Source: a virus
Length of the DNA: 64,000 nucleotides
Strand: one strand, 5' to 3'
IMG/VR virus record: IMGVR_UViG_3300022905_001540
Location: 1-64,000 of that record
Below, piece after piece: positions 42,401 to 50,279 of this stretch. A model generated the notes under the pieces. It made no database searches. It was not told where the DNA came from and was given only the letters and a program-made list of their open reading frames with translations. A program made the translations under genes and the position numbers. Every line of letters begins with the position of its first letter. Position 1 is the first letter of the stretch.

Positions 42401-42659
42401 TTGTCATGCGAATGTCATTGTACGACACTTTTTGGTCCAAGGCCTTGTCGACGGCGTTCGGAACGTCGTCGGGGTCGACTTTTCCGCTCAAGTCTCTTCT
42501 TAACTTGGTGGCTTTTGCGAGTTGGGCGTCGTCAGACCCTTCCAAGTCCTCCAAATCTTTTATTTTTTCGTCTAAAGCCTTTTTGGATTCTTCGGCATAT
42601 TTTTTGACGCGCTTAAAGTCGCGCCGTGGTTCTCGAACAATGATGGGTACTGATTGCAT
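39441..42659 (-). CDS. Large protein with Ser/acidic tandem-repeat tail
   Basis: 1072 aa from the ATG at 42659. N-terminal 130 residues are charged helices, then a mixed domain (to about 370), a Gly/Arg linker (S-G-G-G-S-G-S-G-G-G-R-G-R-G), two further domains (about 400-780; one contains Y-F-V-R-Y-F-D-D-D-I-E-F), and an acidic tail of about 300 residues. The tail has L-S-T-S-E-S-E repeats and eleven F-A-(E/D/A)-S-S-A motifs. No family recognised. Size, low-complexity tail and position beside the portal-like gene suggest a virion or tegument-like protein. Start fits the shared TATATATA at 42686-42693. Confidence 0.85.
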   Translation of the reverse strand: MQSVPIIVREPRRDFKRVKKYAEESKKALDEKIKDLEDLEGSDDAQLAKATKLRRDLSGKVDPDDVPNAVDKALDQKVSYNDIRMTKYDLERLENLRADIQEDIDALSDDDIDALPAETRDFRTLSIRQVKQHIHCSHDVDDDDLDLYHWELQSRSHPFQAFRKADGSIVKGLRSLNPYATSGQVRLVYTDNDGQVISNVISLDNVRRNLTRAAKAASYRYQDNDPTFLEAVDNVWERILGELDASDEQVLNRTASSSVGFSLRIQPSRDYGRPMRLDQGVPFSLRVFRDRVHKLYAHFDKSVDDIRALDTYDDIIPMVEYVDPTIRLNKAGKTDALRKIQHGKNMRLVLPPFDDDSSGGGSGSGGGRGRGNGAKSRVPPRPRPQVQKRTRAPKRPQRSRQAASAAPGVLTLASLRAMASKGDILQLTPNSRRKKVPIYFVRYFDDDIEFVGENGKNKRKAGLKHYKTSGKPWASFQNDDDVIGDTTAESESLLAAVIASGQPLTAKLLGAFGLGTKQTGSDNDSVVSDASDLSTVSAAVALDKNMLPKLPANPTVAKLDAYARDLIAAANSRNLTTKEVADVLELQGIDEDVLPDDNKSVQEFVKTWVDTQKGLLPVAAPASAPSSSGVVPVAMFWTNRPLKTIFDQGQKPESGRTYVARKYVDARRYEFLVEPTQNGKVVVRMPGNRIQVFKSRKEFESNKKIPGETLTYYQLFNRKKGAVTRVEISPAAVRSEIAAALAAAASVSAGDGDLVFLANNRPVDMAAAEARYDSEDMAVAVHPDAHLSTSESETEEPLLAPVQRAQNASQYLSTSESESEEEEEAPRGDITKMMSSMPAEWSSTEDELEFAESSAGEEDDAPFEAPVSNTLESVQESSGLDFAASSATDTASETSETPITASSGLDFAESSAVETGSSGVEFAASSAVDTASETSETPVVQNVASSSGVEFAESSAVDTASETSETPVMQDVASSSGLDFAESSAVDTSSSGVDFADSSAVEFAASSAVDTASETSETPAMQDVVSSSGLDFAESSAVDTSSSGVDFAESSAAETGVEFAESSAAETEDEDM
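39450..40230 (-). repeat. Coding tandem repeats (Ser/Glu/Asp-rich)
   Basis: Imperfect direct repeats inside the preceding gene, built from S-S-G-(L/V)-D/E-F-A-E-S-S-A-V-D-T with intervening A-S-E-T-S-E-T-P. Eleven F-A-x-S-S-A cores are countable. Many Ser next to acidic residues would suit casein kinase 2 phosphorylation. Confidence 0.85.
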
Positions 42660-42685
42660 CCACGATTCTGACGTGACGAACCGTG

Positions 42686-42693
42686 TATATATA
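42686..42693. promoter_or_regulatory. Palindromic TATATATA shared by two divergent genes
   Basis: Lies in a near-perfect palindrome (CCGTGTATATATACGG). It is 26 bases from the minus-strand ATG at 42659 and 24 bases from the plus-strand ATG at 42718, and is the only TATA between them. Confidence 0.65.
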
Positions 42694-42717
42694 CGGTCGA
42701 TTCGTTCACCGAGCTGG

Positions 42718-43326
42718 ATGAGACAACAACATTGTGGCCGCCGACGCACTGCCTTTGGACGCGATGAACCGCGTCCGCGCTGGCAACTGTGTTGCATTTA
42801 TAGTACTGGAATATTTATATTGGCGTGTCTCGTCATTTGGACGTTAAGAGACGCGACGCCTGTGCGTTTTGTAGAGCCCACGATAGAGGACGACACTATG
42901 TTTACGAGTGTGGATGCCAAGAGTCTTGATGACGTCTACTGGCGCGTATCGGTGCGCCACGTGGCGTCGACCTTGGAACGCGTGTGCAATGACAATGATT
43001 ATGCCGTATTGACGAATCGCAACGTGTTATTGGATGAAAAACCGATGCTGGAAAAATATGTGTTTTTCTGTGACCCGAATATGAAGGTCCGGTCGGCTTT
43101 GAATGCTCGCGCGGTCATCACGGGCGCTGCGAAGAAGAGCGTGTTGTGCAGCGAATCGTACGCCGGAACGGAAAAGAAGGTGCGTCGTTACTATCCCTTT
43201 TCGCTCAAGTACGTGTCGGGCCAAACGTTTACGCCAAAGACGCGAGTCGTGCGCGACGCGCGAGAGACGTGCATGTGGCAGCACGCTATATCCATTGTGG
43301 ATGGTAGTTGGTTTTCTACTATTTAA
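42718..43326 (+). CDS. Single-pass membrane protein with C-terminal ectodomain
   Basis: 202 aa. Basic N-terminus (about 1-22), one transmembrane helix (about 23-43), then a 155-residue domain with a few Cys (F-F-C-D-P, V-L-C-S-E-S-Y). Type II topology is likely. No family recognised. Directly followed, 20 bases later, by the portal-like gene, with which it may form a structural module. Confidence 0.72.
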   Translation: MRQQHCGRRRTAFGRDEPRPRWQLCCIYSTGIFILACLVIWTLRDATPVRFVEPTIEDDTMFTSVDAKSLDDVYWRVSVRHVASTLERVCNDNDYAVLTNRNVLLDEKPMLEKYVFFCDPNMKVRSALNARAVITGAAKKSVLCSESYAGTEKKVRRYYPFSLKYVSGQTFTPKTRVVRDARETCMWQHAISIVDGSWFSTI

Positions 43327-43345
43327 ACCCACTTCATGAGACAAA

Positions 43346-44695
43346 ATGGAACACCATGGTAAAACATTATCGCGGCGTGAAATCGCCAAAGTCGCCAACG
43401 TGGCGCGCACGTGTACGGCCGTCATGATGTGCAAAAACATCATCAAGCATAATTTGTTATCAAACGGCATTCTCTTCTCGCACCGTCGCGGCCGCATTCG
43501 TCCCGACCCGCACATGCAGGAAATTATGAATGATTATTGGCTGCCTTTCTGTGAGCAAATGGTGGACAGCGTCTTGATTATGGGGCTTGTGGCCGTGCGT
43601 ATCGTCGAACTCGACGACGGTCTGCATATTCCCGTCGTCATGGAGCCCAATTCGTGCCAAATTTCCGTCATCGAAGAACAAGGGCTGCGTTCCTACGTGC
43701 TTCTTGACGCGCAAAACGAGCCCATTCCCAATTCGCTCGTGTTTGACAAGTTTGGGTATTCGCCAACGCTGGCGGGTCGTCTTACGTCCCCGGTGTCCGT
43801 TCTGATTCCGGAGATTGAATATATCAACATGTTGCGCGGCACGTCGGTGCGTATGGAGGCCAACCGTGCGAACCCCATGCTACTGGCCGAAGTCGCCGAG
43901 ACGCGCACGAGCAACACCGAGGGCATCCAGTACGACTATTATGCCGACGGCGACATGCAATCTAGCGACGATGCGACCAAATTTCACCGCAATCGCACCA
44001 ACGTGCAGCAACTTGCACAGCAGCAGCAGCTCTACAATGCCTTTTTCGCCGGAGACGTCAATACGCCCACGCGCGCCGGGACGGCCCTTGAAAATGTCGT
44101 CACGTTACCCATTGGACAAAAAATAACGAATACGCCACATCATACCGGCCGCGGGGATGTTGTGCACCAGTACAAAATGTTCCAGGATGTCGTCTGCGGT
44201 GTGTTGGGTGTGCCGAGGTCACTCATTATGTCGGACACGCCTCATAAATCAGACAGCGAAGGGACGCACCAAACATTTATGAAAACAATACTCTGGTGGA
44301 AAAAAAACATACAACAAGCTTGCGAACACGTGTACAATATTATATACGCCGAAGACATACAAAAGCAGCTGTTAAAGTCCATGAATTCCAAAAAGCGCAA
44401 GCGTGAAATGGGCGTGGGCGCCATGTACGCTCTGAAGAAACGCCTCCAGGTTCAGATTTCGTTCCCGGTGACACCTTTCATGTCGAACGATGATTTGTAC
44501 GTGCACTACCAGCGCGGCGTCATGCCGTGGGAGACGTATGTCGAGTGCGCGGCGCGAAATGCGTCGTTGCCCTTCGACCCGACAAACATACCCGCCGAAC
44601 CGTCGCGCAAACCCGATGCTCCGCCTCAGGCTCCACCTGTCCAAGGCGAAGATGACGGCGGTAGCGAAAGCGAAGAAGACGAAGACGGAGATTAA
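43346..44695 (+). CDS. Portal-like protein (HK97-type virion)
   Basis: 449 aa. Features expected of tailed-phage/herpes portal proteins: an N-terminal helical segment with K-N-I-I-K-H-N-L-L-S-N-G-I, then L-I-M-G-L-V-A-V-R-I followed by P-V-V-M-E-P-N (wing strands), a Gln-rich region, a long helix region (M-F-Q-D-V-V-C-G-V-L-G-V-P-R-S-L-I-M) and the stem/crown-like I-L-W-W-K-K-N-I-Q-Q-A-C-E. The tail is acidic. Portals are dodecameric channels for DNA packaging and are absent from nucleocytoviruses but present in herpesviruses and mirusviruses. Size is typical. Identified by pattern only. TATTTAAA about 20 bases upstream. Confidence 0.68.
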   Translation: MEHHGKTLSRREIAKVANVARTCTAVMMCKNIIKHNLLSNGILFSHRRGRIRPDPHMQEIMNDYWLPFCEQMVDSVLIMGLVAVRIVELDDGLHIPVVMEPNSCQISVIEEQGLRSYVLLDAQNEPIPNSLVFDKFGYSPTLAGRLTSPVSVLIPEIEYINMLRGTSVRMEANRANPMLLAEVAETRTSNTEGIQYDYYADGDMQSSDDATKFHRNRTNVQQLAQQQQLYNAFFAGDVNTPTRAGTALENVVTLPIGQKITNTPHHTGRGDVVHQYKMFQDVVCGVLGVPRSLIMSDTPHKSDSEGTHQTFMKTILWWKKNIQQACEHVYNIIYAEDIQKQLLKSMNSKKRKREMGVGAMYALKKRLQVQISFPVTPFMSNDDLYVHYQRGVMPWETYVECAARNASLPFDPTNIPAEPSRKPDAPPQAPPVQGEDDGGSESEEDEDGD

Positions 44696-45057
44696 AGGAG
44701 TACACAGTGGCGTTTGGACGAGTACAGGGCGCGTGTCAGATGGTCTGTGTAGTCACAACACCCACGTATGGTTTTTGGATAGGCCTCGGCCTTTGAAGTA
44801 CCCAGCAATACGGTTTCGACACGGACCAACGACGCGTGAATTTGCTCCATCGTCGGCGTGTTTTCCTCCTCGTCTGGCGCCGGGGGCTCAAAGACTTCGG
44901 ACAAGTCTTGTAAAATAAGATTGTGAATATGCAGTGTGGCGACAAAGTACGACTGAGGCGTTGTCGCGAGTTTGGGTTTTTCTTGGAACAAACCGTTTAA
45001 CAGCCGCACCGTGCGCCGCCATAAACTCTCGGGGGAATAGGTCACCAAAAACGACAT
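44692..45057 (-). CDS. Unknown helical protein
   Basis: 121 aa, helical, acidic centre (P-P-A-P-D-E-E-E-N), Cys-Cys near the end. No family recognised. Start at 45057 fits TATTTAT (minus) about 21 bases upstream. Stop codon interlocks with the portal-like gene's stop in the sequence TTAA. Confidence 0.65.
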   Translation of the reverse strand: MSFLVTYSPESLWRRTVRLLNGLFQEKPKLATTPQSYFVATLHIHNLILQDLSEVFEPPAPDEEENTPTMEQIHASLVRVETVLLGTSKAEAYPKTIRGCCDYTDHLTRALYSSKRHCVLL

Positions 45058-45141
45058 GTACTCATAAAGTGAATAGGATAAATACACAACCTTTTATTGT
45101 TTTTAGGATTTTATCTATAAGTAGGCCCTCGCCAAGCGAGA

Positions 45142-45447
45142 ATGATTGACGATATTTTGTACGTCATCAATATGATAAAAACGCGTCTTCGCGACGTAGG
45201 CGTCGCCTGTGCGATGGATTCTGCCGAAAACAAAAAACTACTCCGCTTGGCGTGGGAATTACGTCAACTGGCGTGTGCGCTCGGCGAATCACCCGGGGAT
45301 ACCTTGTATGAAAACGCGCGCATTGTCACTTGGTCTACCACGGGGCGCTGGGACTATGTCCATTCGCTCCCTGACGTCCTTGCGTCGATGCAGTACGTGC
45401 AGGCGTATCTCAGGGCGTATGGCCAGGGGGTAGCTCCATGCCTTTGA
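45142..45447 (+). CDS. Unknown small helical protein
   Basis: 101 aa, predicted all-helical, two or three Cys. No family recognised. CTATAAG at 45115-45121 fits the start. Overlaps the next, convergent gene by 38 bases. Confidence 0.62.
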   Translation: MIDDILYVINMIKTRLRDVGVACAMDSAENKKLLRLAWELRQLACALGESPGDTLYENARIVTWSTTGRWDYVHSLPDVLASMQYVQAYLRAYGQGVAPCL

Positions 45448-45769
45448 CGGACGCCAGCCAGCGCACCGCTGAAGATTGGCGCAGTGCCTGGTCAAGTCCT
45501 CGCTGGGCAAAGGGCGACAGAGGTATACCGGCCTGTTTCATCGCCAGCCAGTCGCCGGCAAGCCATGCCGGTGGGTCGTGGTAGGTCTCTTGCAACGCCT
45601 TTGGGTCTGCATCGATGACGGCGTTGTCTTTGGGGTAGAAAAGGACGACACGCTGCGAGGGGTCTTTTGCAGACGGACGAACCGTGTGCGCCCCAAAGGT
45701 GTAGGCGGGGACGGATTTTGTCACCCACTCTTCTGTGGGTTGGGGGCGACGCCAAGGAAGAGTGTACAT
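45410..45769 (-). CDS. Unknown Pro/Trp-rich protein
   Basis: 119 aa, soluble, rich in Pro, Ala and Trp; no motif recognised. The nearest TATA-like element (45777-45784) is only about seven bases from the ATG and mainly serves the protease gene, so expression is less certain. Confidence 0.55.
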   Translation of the reverse strand: MYTLPWRRPQPTEEWVTKSVPAYTFGAHTVRPSAKDPSQRVVLFYPKDNAVIDADPKALQETYHDPPAWLAGDWLAMKQAGIPLSPFAQRGLDQALRQSSAVRWLASVKGMELPPGHTP

Positions 45770-45776
45770 TTTTTAG

Positions 45777-45784
45777 TATTTAAA
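45777..45784 (+). promoter_or_regulatory. TATTTAAA promoter that decides the protease start
   Basis: Ends 26 bases before the ATG at 45811. It includes the A of an upstream in-frame ATG at 45784, so that upstream codon is unlikely to be in the mRNA. Confidence 0.6.
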
Positions 45785-45810
45785 TGTCGTTCGTATGTGT
45801 CAACTCGCAT

Positions 45811-46830
45811 ATGTTTTTATTATTATTTTTGATACCGCTGGTTATTGGATTTGACGCCCAGGATTGCCGAACAAACAATCACGAATCGTGGATGTGTGAC
45901 TACATGCACGAACAAAACCGCGACTACGCCCATAAAACCGAATTTTTTCTGCGTAAAAGCAAGGTGGCCGAGTCGCGGCGCACCATCGACGAGTTGGGCG
46001 ACAATGTGTTCGGGCTGACGTCCATGTCGGACCGCTTTCGCCTGCAAACCAACGTGGCGCTGCAGCTGTCCCACCACAAAGGCGTGTCTCGGAAGGACGA
46101 CCGACGCCACGTGAAGCTAACGTCTCCGGGCGTCGGCCCGGTGGATTGGCGCAGTAATGGTTACGTGAGTCCCGTCATGGACCAGGGCGACTGCGGCGAC
46201 TGTTTTGCATTCGCGTCTGCCGCGGTGCTCGAGTACTGGCTGGCGCGCGAGACGGGACGTTTGACACCGCTGAGCCCACAATCGTTGATGGACTGTACGT
46301 CTGGCTGGGGACGGCCAGACGTCGGTTGCGACGGCGGTCTCATGGAATACGTATTCGAGTACGCCAAAAACCACCCAGTCATTACACTGTCGGACGCGCC
46401 TTATCTGGAGCGTCAAACGCACTGTCCGGGGCGCCCTATGCACACGCGACTTCGCGTCAACGATTACCGGGTATTGATGCGCGAGGATGACCCGCATGCC
46501 GAAGACCAAATCCCAGCTCTTTTGCACAAGTACGGGCCGGTGGCTGTGGGGATTGATTCGAGTTCTCTTGCGATGGAAAACTACAACGACGGCGTTTTTC
46601 AGGCGAGTTATTGTACGACCGACATCGACCATGCCGTGACCATCGTCGGCTACACCGACGACGCGTGGATTATTAAAAATTCATGGGGGCCCGACTGGGG
46701 CAGAGATAATGGCTACTTGTATCTCGAACGCGGCAAAAACGCCTGTGGCGTCGCTGAATACATCGTGTACGTCACAGATGCGACACCTGTCAATAGTTTA
46801 TTGAGCACCGATTGGTTTTATGACATTTAA
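45811..46830 (+). CDS. Cathepsin-like papain family (C1A) cysteine protease
   Basis: 339 aa. Signal peptide about 1-13 (MFLLLFLIPLVIG), I29-like inhibitory propeptide (about 20-100), then the mature enzyme starting near V-G-P-V-D-W-R. Active site: Gln in V-M-D-Q-G-D and Cys in C-G-D-C-F-A-F-A, His in D-H-A-V-T-I-V-G-Y and Asn in I-I-K-N-S-W-G-P-D-W-G. All four are intact. C-G-D-C-F-A-F replaces the usual C-G-S-C-W-A-F. Would act in lysosomes, secretion or virion release. Start at 45811 fits TATTTAAA (45777-45784) and gives the signal peptide; the ATG at 45784 overlaps the TATA. Confidence 0.95.
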   Translation: MFLLLFLIPLVIGFDAQDCRTNNHESWMCDYMHEQNRDYAHKTEFFLRKSKVAESRRTIDELGDNVFGLTSMSDRFRLQTNVALQLSHHKGVSRKDDRRHVKLTSPGVGPVDWRSNGYVSPVMDQGDCGDCFAFASAAVLEYWLARETGRLTPLSPQSLMDCTSGWGRPDVGCDGGLMEYVFEYAKNHPVITLSDAPYLERQTHCPGRPMHTRLRVNDYRVLMREDDPHAEDQIPALLHKYGPVAVGIDSSSLAMENYNDGVFQASYCTTDIDHAVTIVGYTDDAWIIKNSWGPDWGRDNGYLYLERGKNACGVAEYIVYVTDATPVNSLLSTDWFYDI

Positions 46831-47141
46831 GACCACATGACCCATGCCATAAAGATGGTCCAAGCGGTCAGTCCAACGGCCACGCCAATCAACTGGCACC
46901 GTGAACTAAAATTGCCGCGCAGCTGACGAATGGATTTTTTGAGCTCGGACCGGTGCTCGTCGAGCTGGTCGCGCATGTTGCGAAAATTTTCATTGCTTTG
47001 AATCATAAGCTCCGAATTCATCTGGATGACGTGAGAGACTTTATCGTCCAGAGCAGCGACGCGCGTATCCAGTACAGAGACACCGTCTTCCAATTTCTGA
47101 AGGCGCCCGGCCAGGAGTTTTTCAGACTCGCCTTGTAGCAT
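46827..47141 (-). CDS. Coiled-coil protein with C-terminal membrane anchor
   Basis: 104 aa. Long coiled coil (about 5-75) and one hydrophobic helix at the extreme C-terminus (about 84-103), a tail-anchored layout like SNAREs or fusion-accessory proteins. No family recognised. Stop interlocks with that of the protease (TTAA). Confidence 0.7.
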   Translation of the reverse strand: MLQGESEKLLAGRLQKLEDGVSVLDTRVAALDDKVSHVIQMNSELMIQSNENFRNMRDQLDEHRSELKKSIRQLRGNFSSRCQLIGVAVGLTAWTIFMAWVMWS

Positions 47142-47174
47142 TTCAAAGTATTTAGGTAATATTTATACAACCAT

Positions 47175-47993
47175 ATGGATTTTATTTCAGCACTCGTAGG
47201 TATTATTGCATTTAATGCACTGTTGTATGTTGTACACCATGGTGGACGCTGGGGAGTCGTCGCCACGTGGATTCCCGGCAAACTGCTAGTACTCTTGGCA
47301 CAATGGTTTGTGGCCGACCATCAAGACAACAATGCACTCGTCAAGACCCTCGAATACACGTGGGCGACGTGTCTCGTTCCCGTCGTGTTTTTAAACGCTT
47401 TTCACGTCTTTCTATGTTGTCAGAATGGACGCGAGCAGCGGTTCCGGTCCCATTTGTGGTGCCGTCGCTGGACCGTAGCTACTGGCGCGGCCGTCGTAGT
47501 GGGAGGCGCCACGTGGGCCATTTGTACCTTTGACGTCACAAAAACGTCCGTGTATGTCTTTGGCACGGCGGCTTTTGCCCTCAACATACTGAATATCGCG
47601 GATGCCCCGCAGCATCTCAACATGGTGGCGACCCAACTTACATGGTCCTATGTCATTATCGTGAACATTGTGACGTTGGCGCTTCTGGCAGGCGTGGGCG
47701 TGCTCGTGCAGCAGCGTGAACACGTATTGGCCGCCGTGCTGACAAACGCGCCCCTTTTCGCCATCGCCCTCATGGCCAACGCCGCTCTTTTGCCACAGGC
47801 GGACGCGACGAAAAACATAAAGCAACAGACCTACATGCTGGCATACCAGACGTGGCCTTCTCTTGTGCTCGTCGGTGCCGCTTGGATTACAATACACGTG
47901 ACCGATATGGCCGGATGGGCTATATTGAATGCACTGGTTGCGTTAAGTTTAATTATAGGTGTACAATACTACGTTGTGAGAAAAAAGTTCTAA
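47175..47993 (+). CDS. Polytopic membrane protein
   Basis: 272 aa, about eight hydrophobic helices through the whole length, with a Cys/His/Arg loop near 80-100. No transporter or rhodopsin motif; no Lys in the last helix. The last four bases interlock with the convergent gene's stop (CTAA). Confidence 0.8.
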   Translation: MDFISALVGIIAFNALLYVVHHGGRWGVVATWIPGKLLVLLAQWFVADHQDNNALVKTLEYTWATCLVPVVFLNAFHVFLCCQNGREQRFRSHLWCRRWTVATGAAVVVGGATWAICTFDVTKTSVYVFGTAAFALNILNIADAPQHLNMVATQLTWSYVIIVNIVTLALLAGVGVLVQQREHVLAAVLTNAPLFAIALMANAALLPQADATKNIKQQTYMLAYQTWPSLVLVGAAWITIHVTDMAGWAILNALVALSLIIGVQYYVVRKKF

Positions 47994-49534
47994 GCCTCGA
48001 CGTGCACGCGTTTGGCGGCAGACTCTTCCGCGTCGTCGAGCTCGGACGCCGGGCGCTTTTTGGAGGCGTAGAGCACGCCGCCGCCCGCCGCCTCGCGGTC
48101 CGGATTGGACAGGACGCGAATGCCACGGCCCAGGTCAATGTTCCAGTGCATGCCAAAGTTACCGTCGGCCAAAAAGTAAAAGGACGGAGACACGACCGGT
48201 GCAATTTTTGCCCCATAGTTGATGTGGGCGCCCGTGATGTCGTTGCCCTCTTCGTCCTGCAGCGGGATGACGTTGCGTGTGGTGGTGCCGTACTGAAACA
48301 TGCGAGCCTGAATCTTGACGGTGCGGTAGTCATCGTCTTCGCGCTTGCTGACCGGGTTGTTGAACAAGTCCGTCAGTAGCGTGCGGAAAGTAGACTCGAC
48401 CGTCTCTCCCGTCTCGTCCGCCAAATCCTTGGCAGACTCTTGCAGCTCCGCCTTGGTGCGGGTCAGTAGGCCGGGTTCGTTCTGAATAAACGTCAAAGCG
48501 TCATTGGACACGCCCTCGAGGTAGTCGAACATGGCGACCGATTCAGGGTCAGAAGGGTCCTCCTTCAAGACGCCGGCGAGCTTGGCGTTGTTCTCTGTGT
48601 GGCCGGACACCTTGCCGAGAGTTCCGTCCTGCAGGTCGGTAAACTTGACCTCAGTCGGCGTAAGGCGCGTCAACATGCGATGGCCGTCCTTATCCTTGGT
48701 GTTCACGTACTGCTTGTTGTTCTTTTCCGTGAAAGAAAACTCGATGGGACGGCGGGCGTTCTCCACAACCGAATCGGGCACGGACATGGCCGAGGAACCC
48801 GTAGAGTAGACCACAAAGTCCGGAATCATCTTGTAGGTGACACCGTAGCGCGTCGCAGACACGGCATACGGGCGCACCAAAAAGGGCACGCACATGACAG
48901 CGCCGTGATGAATGCGGGTCTCGGCCGGAAGGCGGACGTAGGCGTCGCCAGCGGGGGTGTTCTTGACCTGGACAAAGCGAGACTGGCGCGGCTCGTCATT
49001 GAGCGTATAGGCCGGGCAGCGAATGGTCATCTGCATGCCGTGCTCGGCGTCGTCCTTGATGGGCGTCGTGGCGTCCTTCAAAAAGTTGGCGTACGCCTTT
49101 TCCAGCTGTTCCTCAGGCGTCTTCTTCTTGTAGTATTTTTGCGCCTTCTTAATGGCCGCGTCTTGCACGCCAGACACGTTGGCGTCCCACATCATCTTCA
49201 AACCGGCTTGAATTTGGGCACGCTGCGTCGCGAAAAAGTCTTTGCGGGCATCCACGAACTCGTTCTCGTCGCCGCCCGGGATGTAGGTCACAGTAAGGTG
49301 GGCGGCCTTTCTGGTCGACGCGTAGCCGATGCCAAAGTTGCCACCCTCGTGCACGTGCGCCCAGCGGCACACGCCCGGCGGAGTCATCGTCTTGAGTTCG
49401 TAGCCCTTCTCGGTCTTGAAGCGAAACATCTTTTCGCCCTTTTTGGAAGGGTGAGCCGAAGAGTCGAGCTTGAAGTTGCCAGCGGTGCGAAAGTTGAGGT
49501 ACTTGAATGGGGTCATTGCGGGTTCAGTAGACAT
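47990..49534 (-). CDS. Possible single-stranded DNA-binding protein
   Basis: 514 aa, soluble, mixed alpha/beta. Near the C-terminus (I-N-Y-G-A-K-I-A-P-V-V-S-P-S-F-Y-F-L followed by G-N-F-G-M-H-W) it resembles the last strands of the viral ssDNA-binding OB-fold family (T7 gp2.5-like proteins of large viruses). It ends with a bipartite nuclear signal-like region (K-K-R-P-A-S-E then A-A-K-R-V). A major structural protein is the alternative: it is large, well-composed and Gly/Tyr/Phe rich. Family call is weak. Gene itself is sure. Confidence 0.85.
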   Translation of the reverse strand: MSTEPAMTPFKYLNFRTAGNFKLDSSAHPSKKGEKMFRFKTEKGYELKTMTPPGVCRWAHVHEGGNFGIGYASTRKAAHLTVTYIPGGDENEFVDARKDFFATQRAQIQAGLKMMWDANVSGVQDAAIKKAQKYYKKKTPEEQLEKAYANFLKDATTPIKDDAEHGMQMTIRCPAYTLNDEPRQSRFVQVKNTPAGDAYVRLPAETRIHHGAVMCVPFLVRPYAVSATRYGVTYKMIPDFVVYSTGSSAMSVPDSVVENARRPIEFSFTEKNNKQYVNTKDKDGHRMLTRLTPTEVKFTDLQDGTLGKVSGHTENNAKLAGVLKEDPSDPESVAMFDYLEGVSNDALTFIQNEPGLLTRTKAELQESAKDLADETGETVESTFRTLLTDLFNNPVSKREDDDYRTVKIQARMFQYGTTTRNVIPLQDEEGNDITGAHINYGAKIAPVVSPSFYFLADGNFGMHWNIDLGRGIRVLSNPDREAAGGGVLYASKKRPASELDDAEESAAKRVHVEA

Positions 49535-49657
49535 GGTGTTTATTTGATACTCTGTGTCACCTTATCCATTCAGAAAAAAGAATATAATCAACTTAAGATT
49601 TTTTGACTTTCGAGACACATATTCTACTATATATATCATGGCGTACATAAGCGTACC

Positions 49658-50083
49658 ATGGAGCCCTTCATGGAGCGCTGCTGCCAAGTGGCCGAACGCA
49701 GTCCCGACCCGAACAAGCAAGTCGGCTGCGTCATCGCCAATGCACAAGGCGAAATCGTCTGCGAGGCCTGCAACGACATCCCAGACGGACTTGCCAAGCA
49801 CGAAGCACGATGCACGCGGCCTCTCAAATACAAATGGATTGAACACGCCGAACGCAACGCCATCTACGCCGCAGCGCGCCGGGGCATTCCACTCCAAGAC
49901 GCAACTATCTATGTCAACTGGTGGCCCTGTGTCGAATGCTGCCGCGCCATCATCCAATCTGGCATCACGCACGTTGTGTCGCCGCAAAGGCCCGATGTAG
50001 AGCACCCGCGCTGGGGCGAGGACTTTAAAATGACGTTCAACATGCTGGAAGAGGCCGGCATCAACTACCGTTTTTTAGAGTGA
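49658..50083 (+). CDS. dCMP deaminase-like (cytidine/deoxycytidylate deaminase family)
   Basis: 141 aa. Zinc-dependent deaminase with E-H-A-E-R-N-A-I-Y-A-A-A (zinc His, catalytic Glu) and W-P-C-V-E-C-C-R-A-I (two zinc Cys). Converts dCMP to dUMP for dTTP synthesis. Length is close to other short deaminases. TATATATA at 49626-49633 gives a 24-base gap. Start certain. Confidence 0.92.
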   Translation: MEPFMERCCQVAERSPDPNKQVGCVIANAQGEIVCEACNDIPDGLAKHEARCTRPLKYKWIEHAERNAIYAAARRGIPLQDATIYVNWWPCVECCRAIIQSGITHVVSPQRPDVEHPRWGEDFKMTFNMLEEAGINYRFLE

Positions 50084-50259
50084 GCCTTTTCTAGCGTGGA
50101 CCTCCCGCATTTAATAAGTCGCCCCGTGTCTCGGACGCACTTTTGAACACACTCACTCATCAAAAAACGCTCTCCGGGCACAAACGAAGCCCGATACGTC
50201 CACCAGTAGCTATATTGTGCACAGCGCTCGTGGCAGCTCGTGCGCACCGCCGTCGACAT
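50065..50259 (-). CDS. Small Cys protein with twin CX3C motifs (tiny-Tim-like)
   Basis: 64 aa. C-H-E-R-C at 9-13 and C-V-Q-K-C at 37-41, separated by 23 residues, plus C51. Twin CX3C is the mark of Tim8/9/10/13 chaperones of the mitochondrial intermembrane space; there the spacer is usually 11-16, so this is a tentative match. TATAAAC (50280-50286, minus) fits the start. Overlaps the deaminase end by 19 bases. Confidence 0.55.
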   Translation of the reverse strand: MSTAVRTSCHERCAQYSYWWTYRASFVPGERFLMSECVQKCVRDTGRLIKCGRSTLEKAHSKKR

Positions 50260-50279
50260 CCCATTTACGACTACAACGT

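Noticed and set aside
48599-49606. 335-codon plus-strand ORF
   Set aside because: Antisense shadow of the 514-residue protein; composition rich in Val/Gly/His/Arg as expected for a shadow.
49554-50000. 148-codon plus-strand ORF overlapping the deaminase
   Set aside because: The overlapping frame starting at 49658 has the HAE and PCxxC deaminase motifs and the well-spaced TATA.
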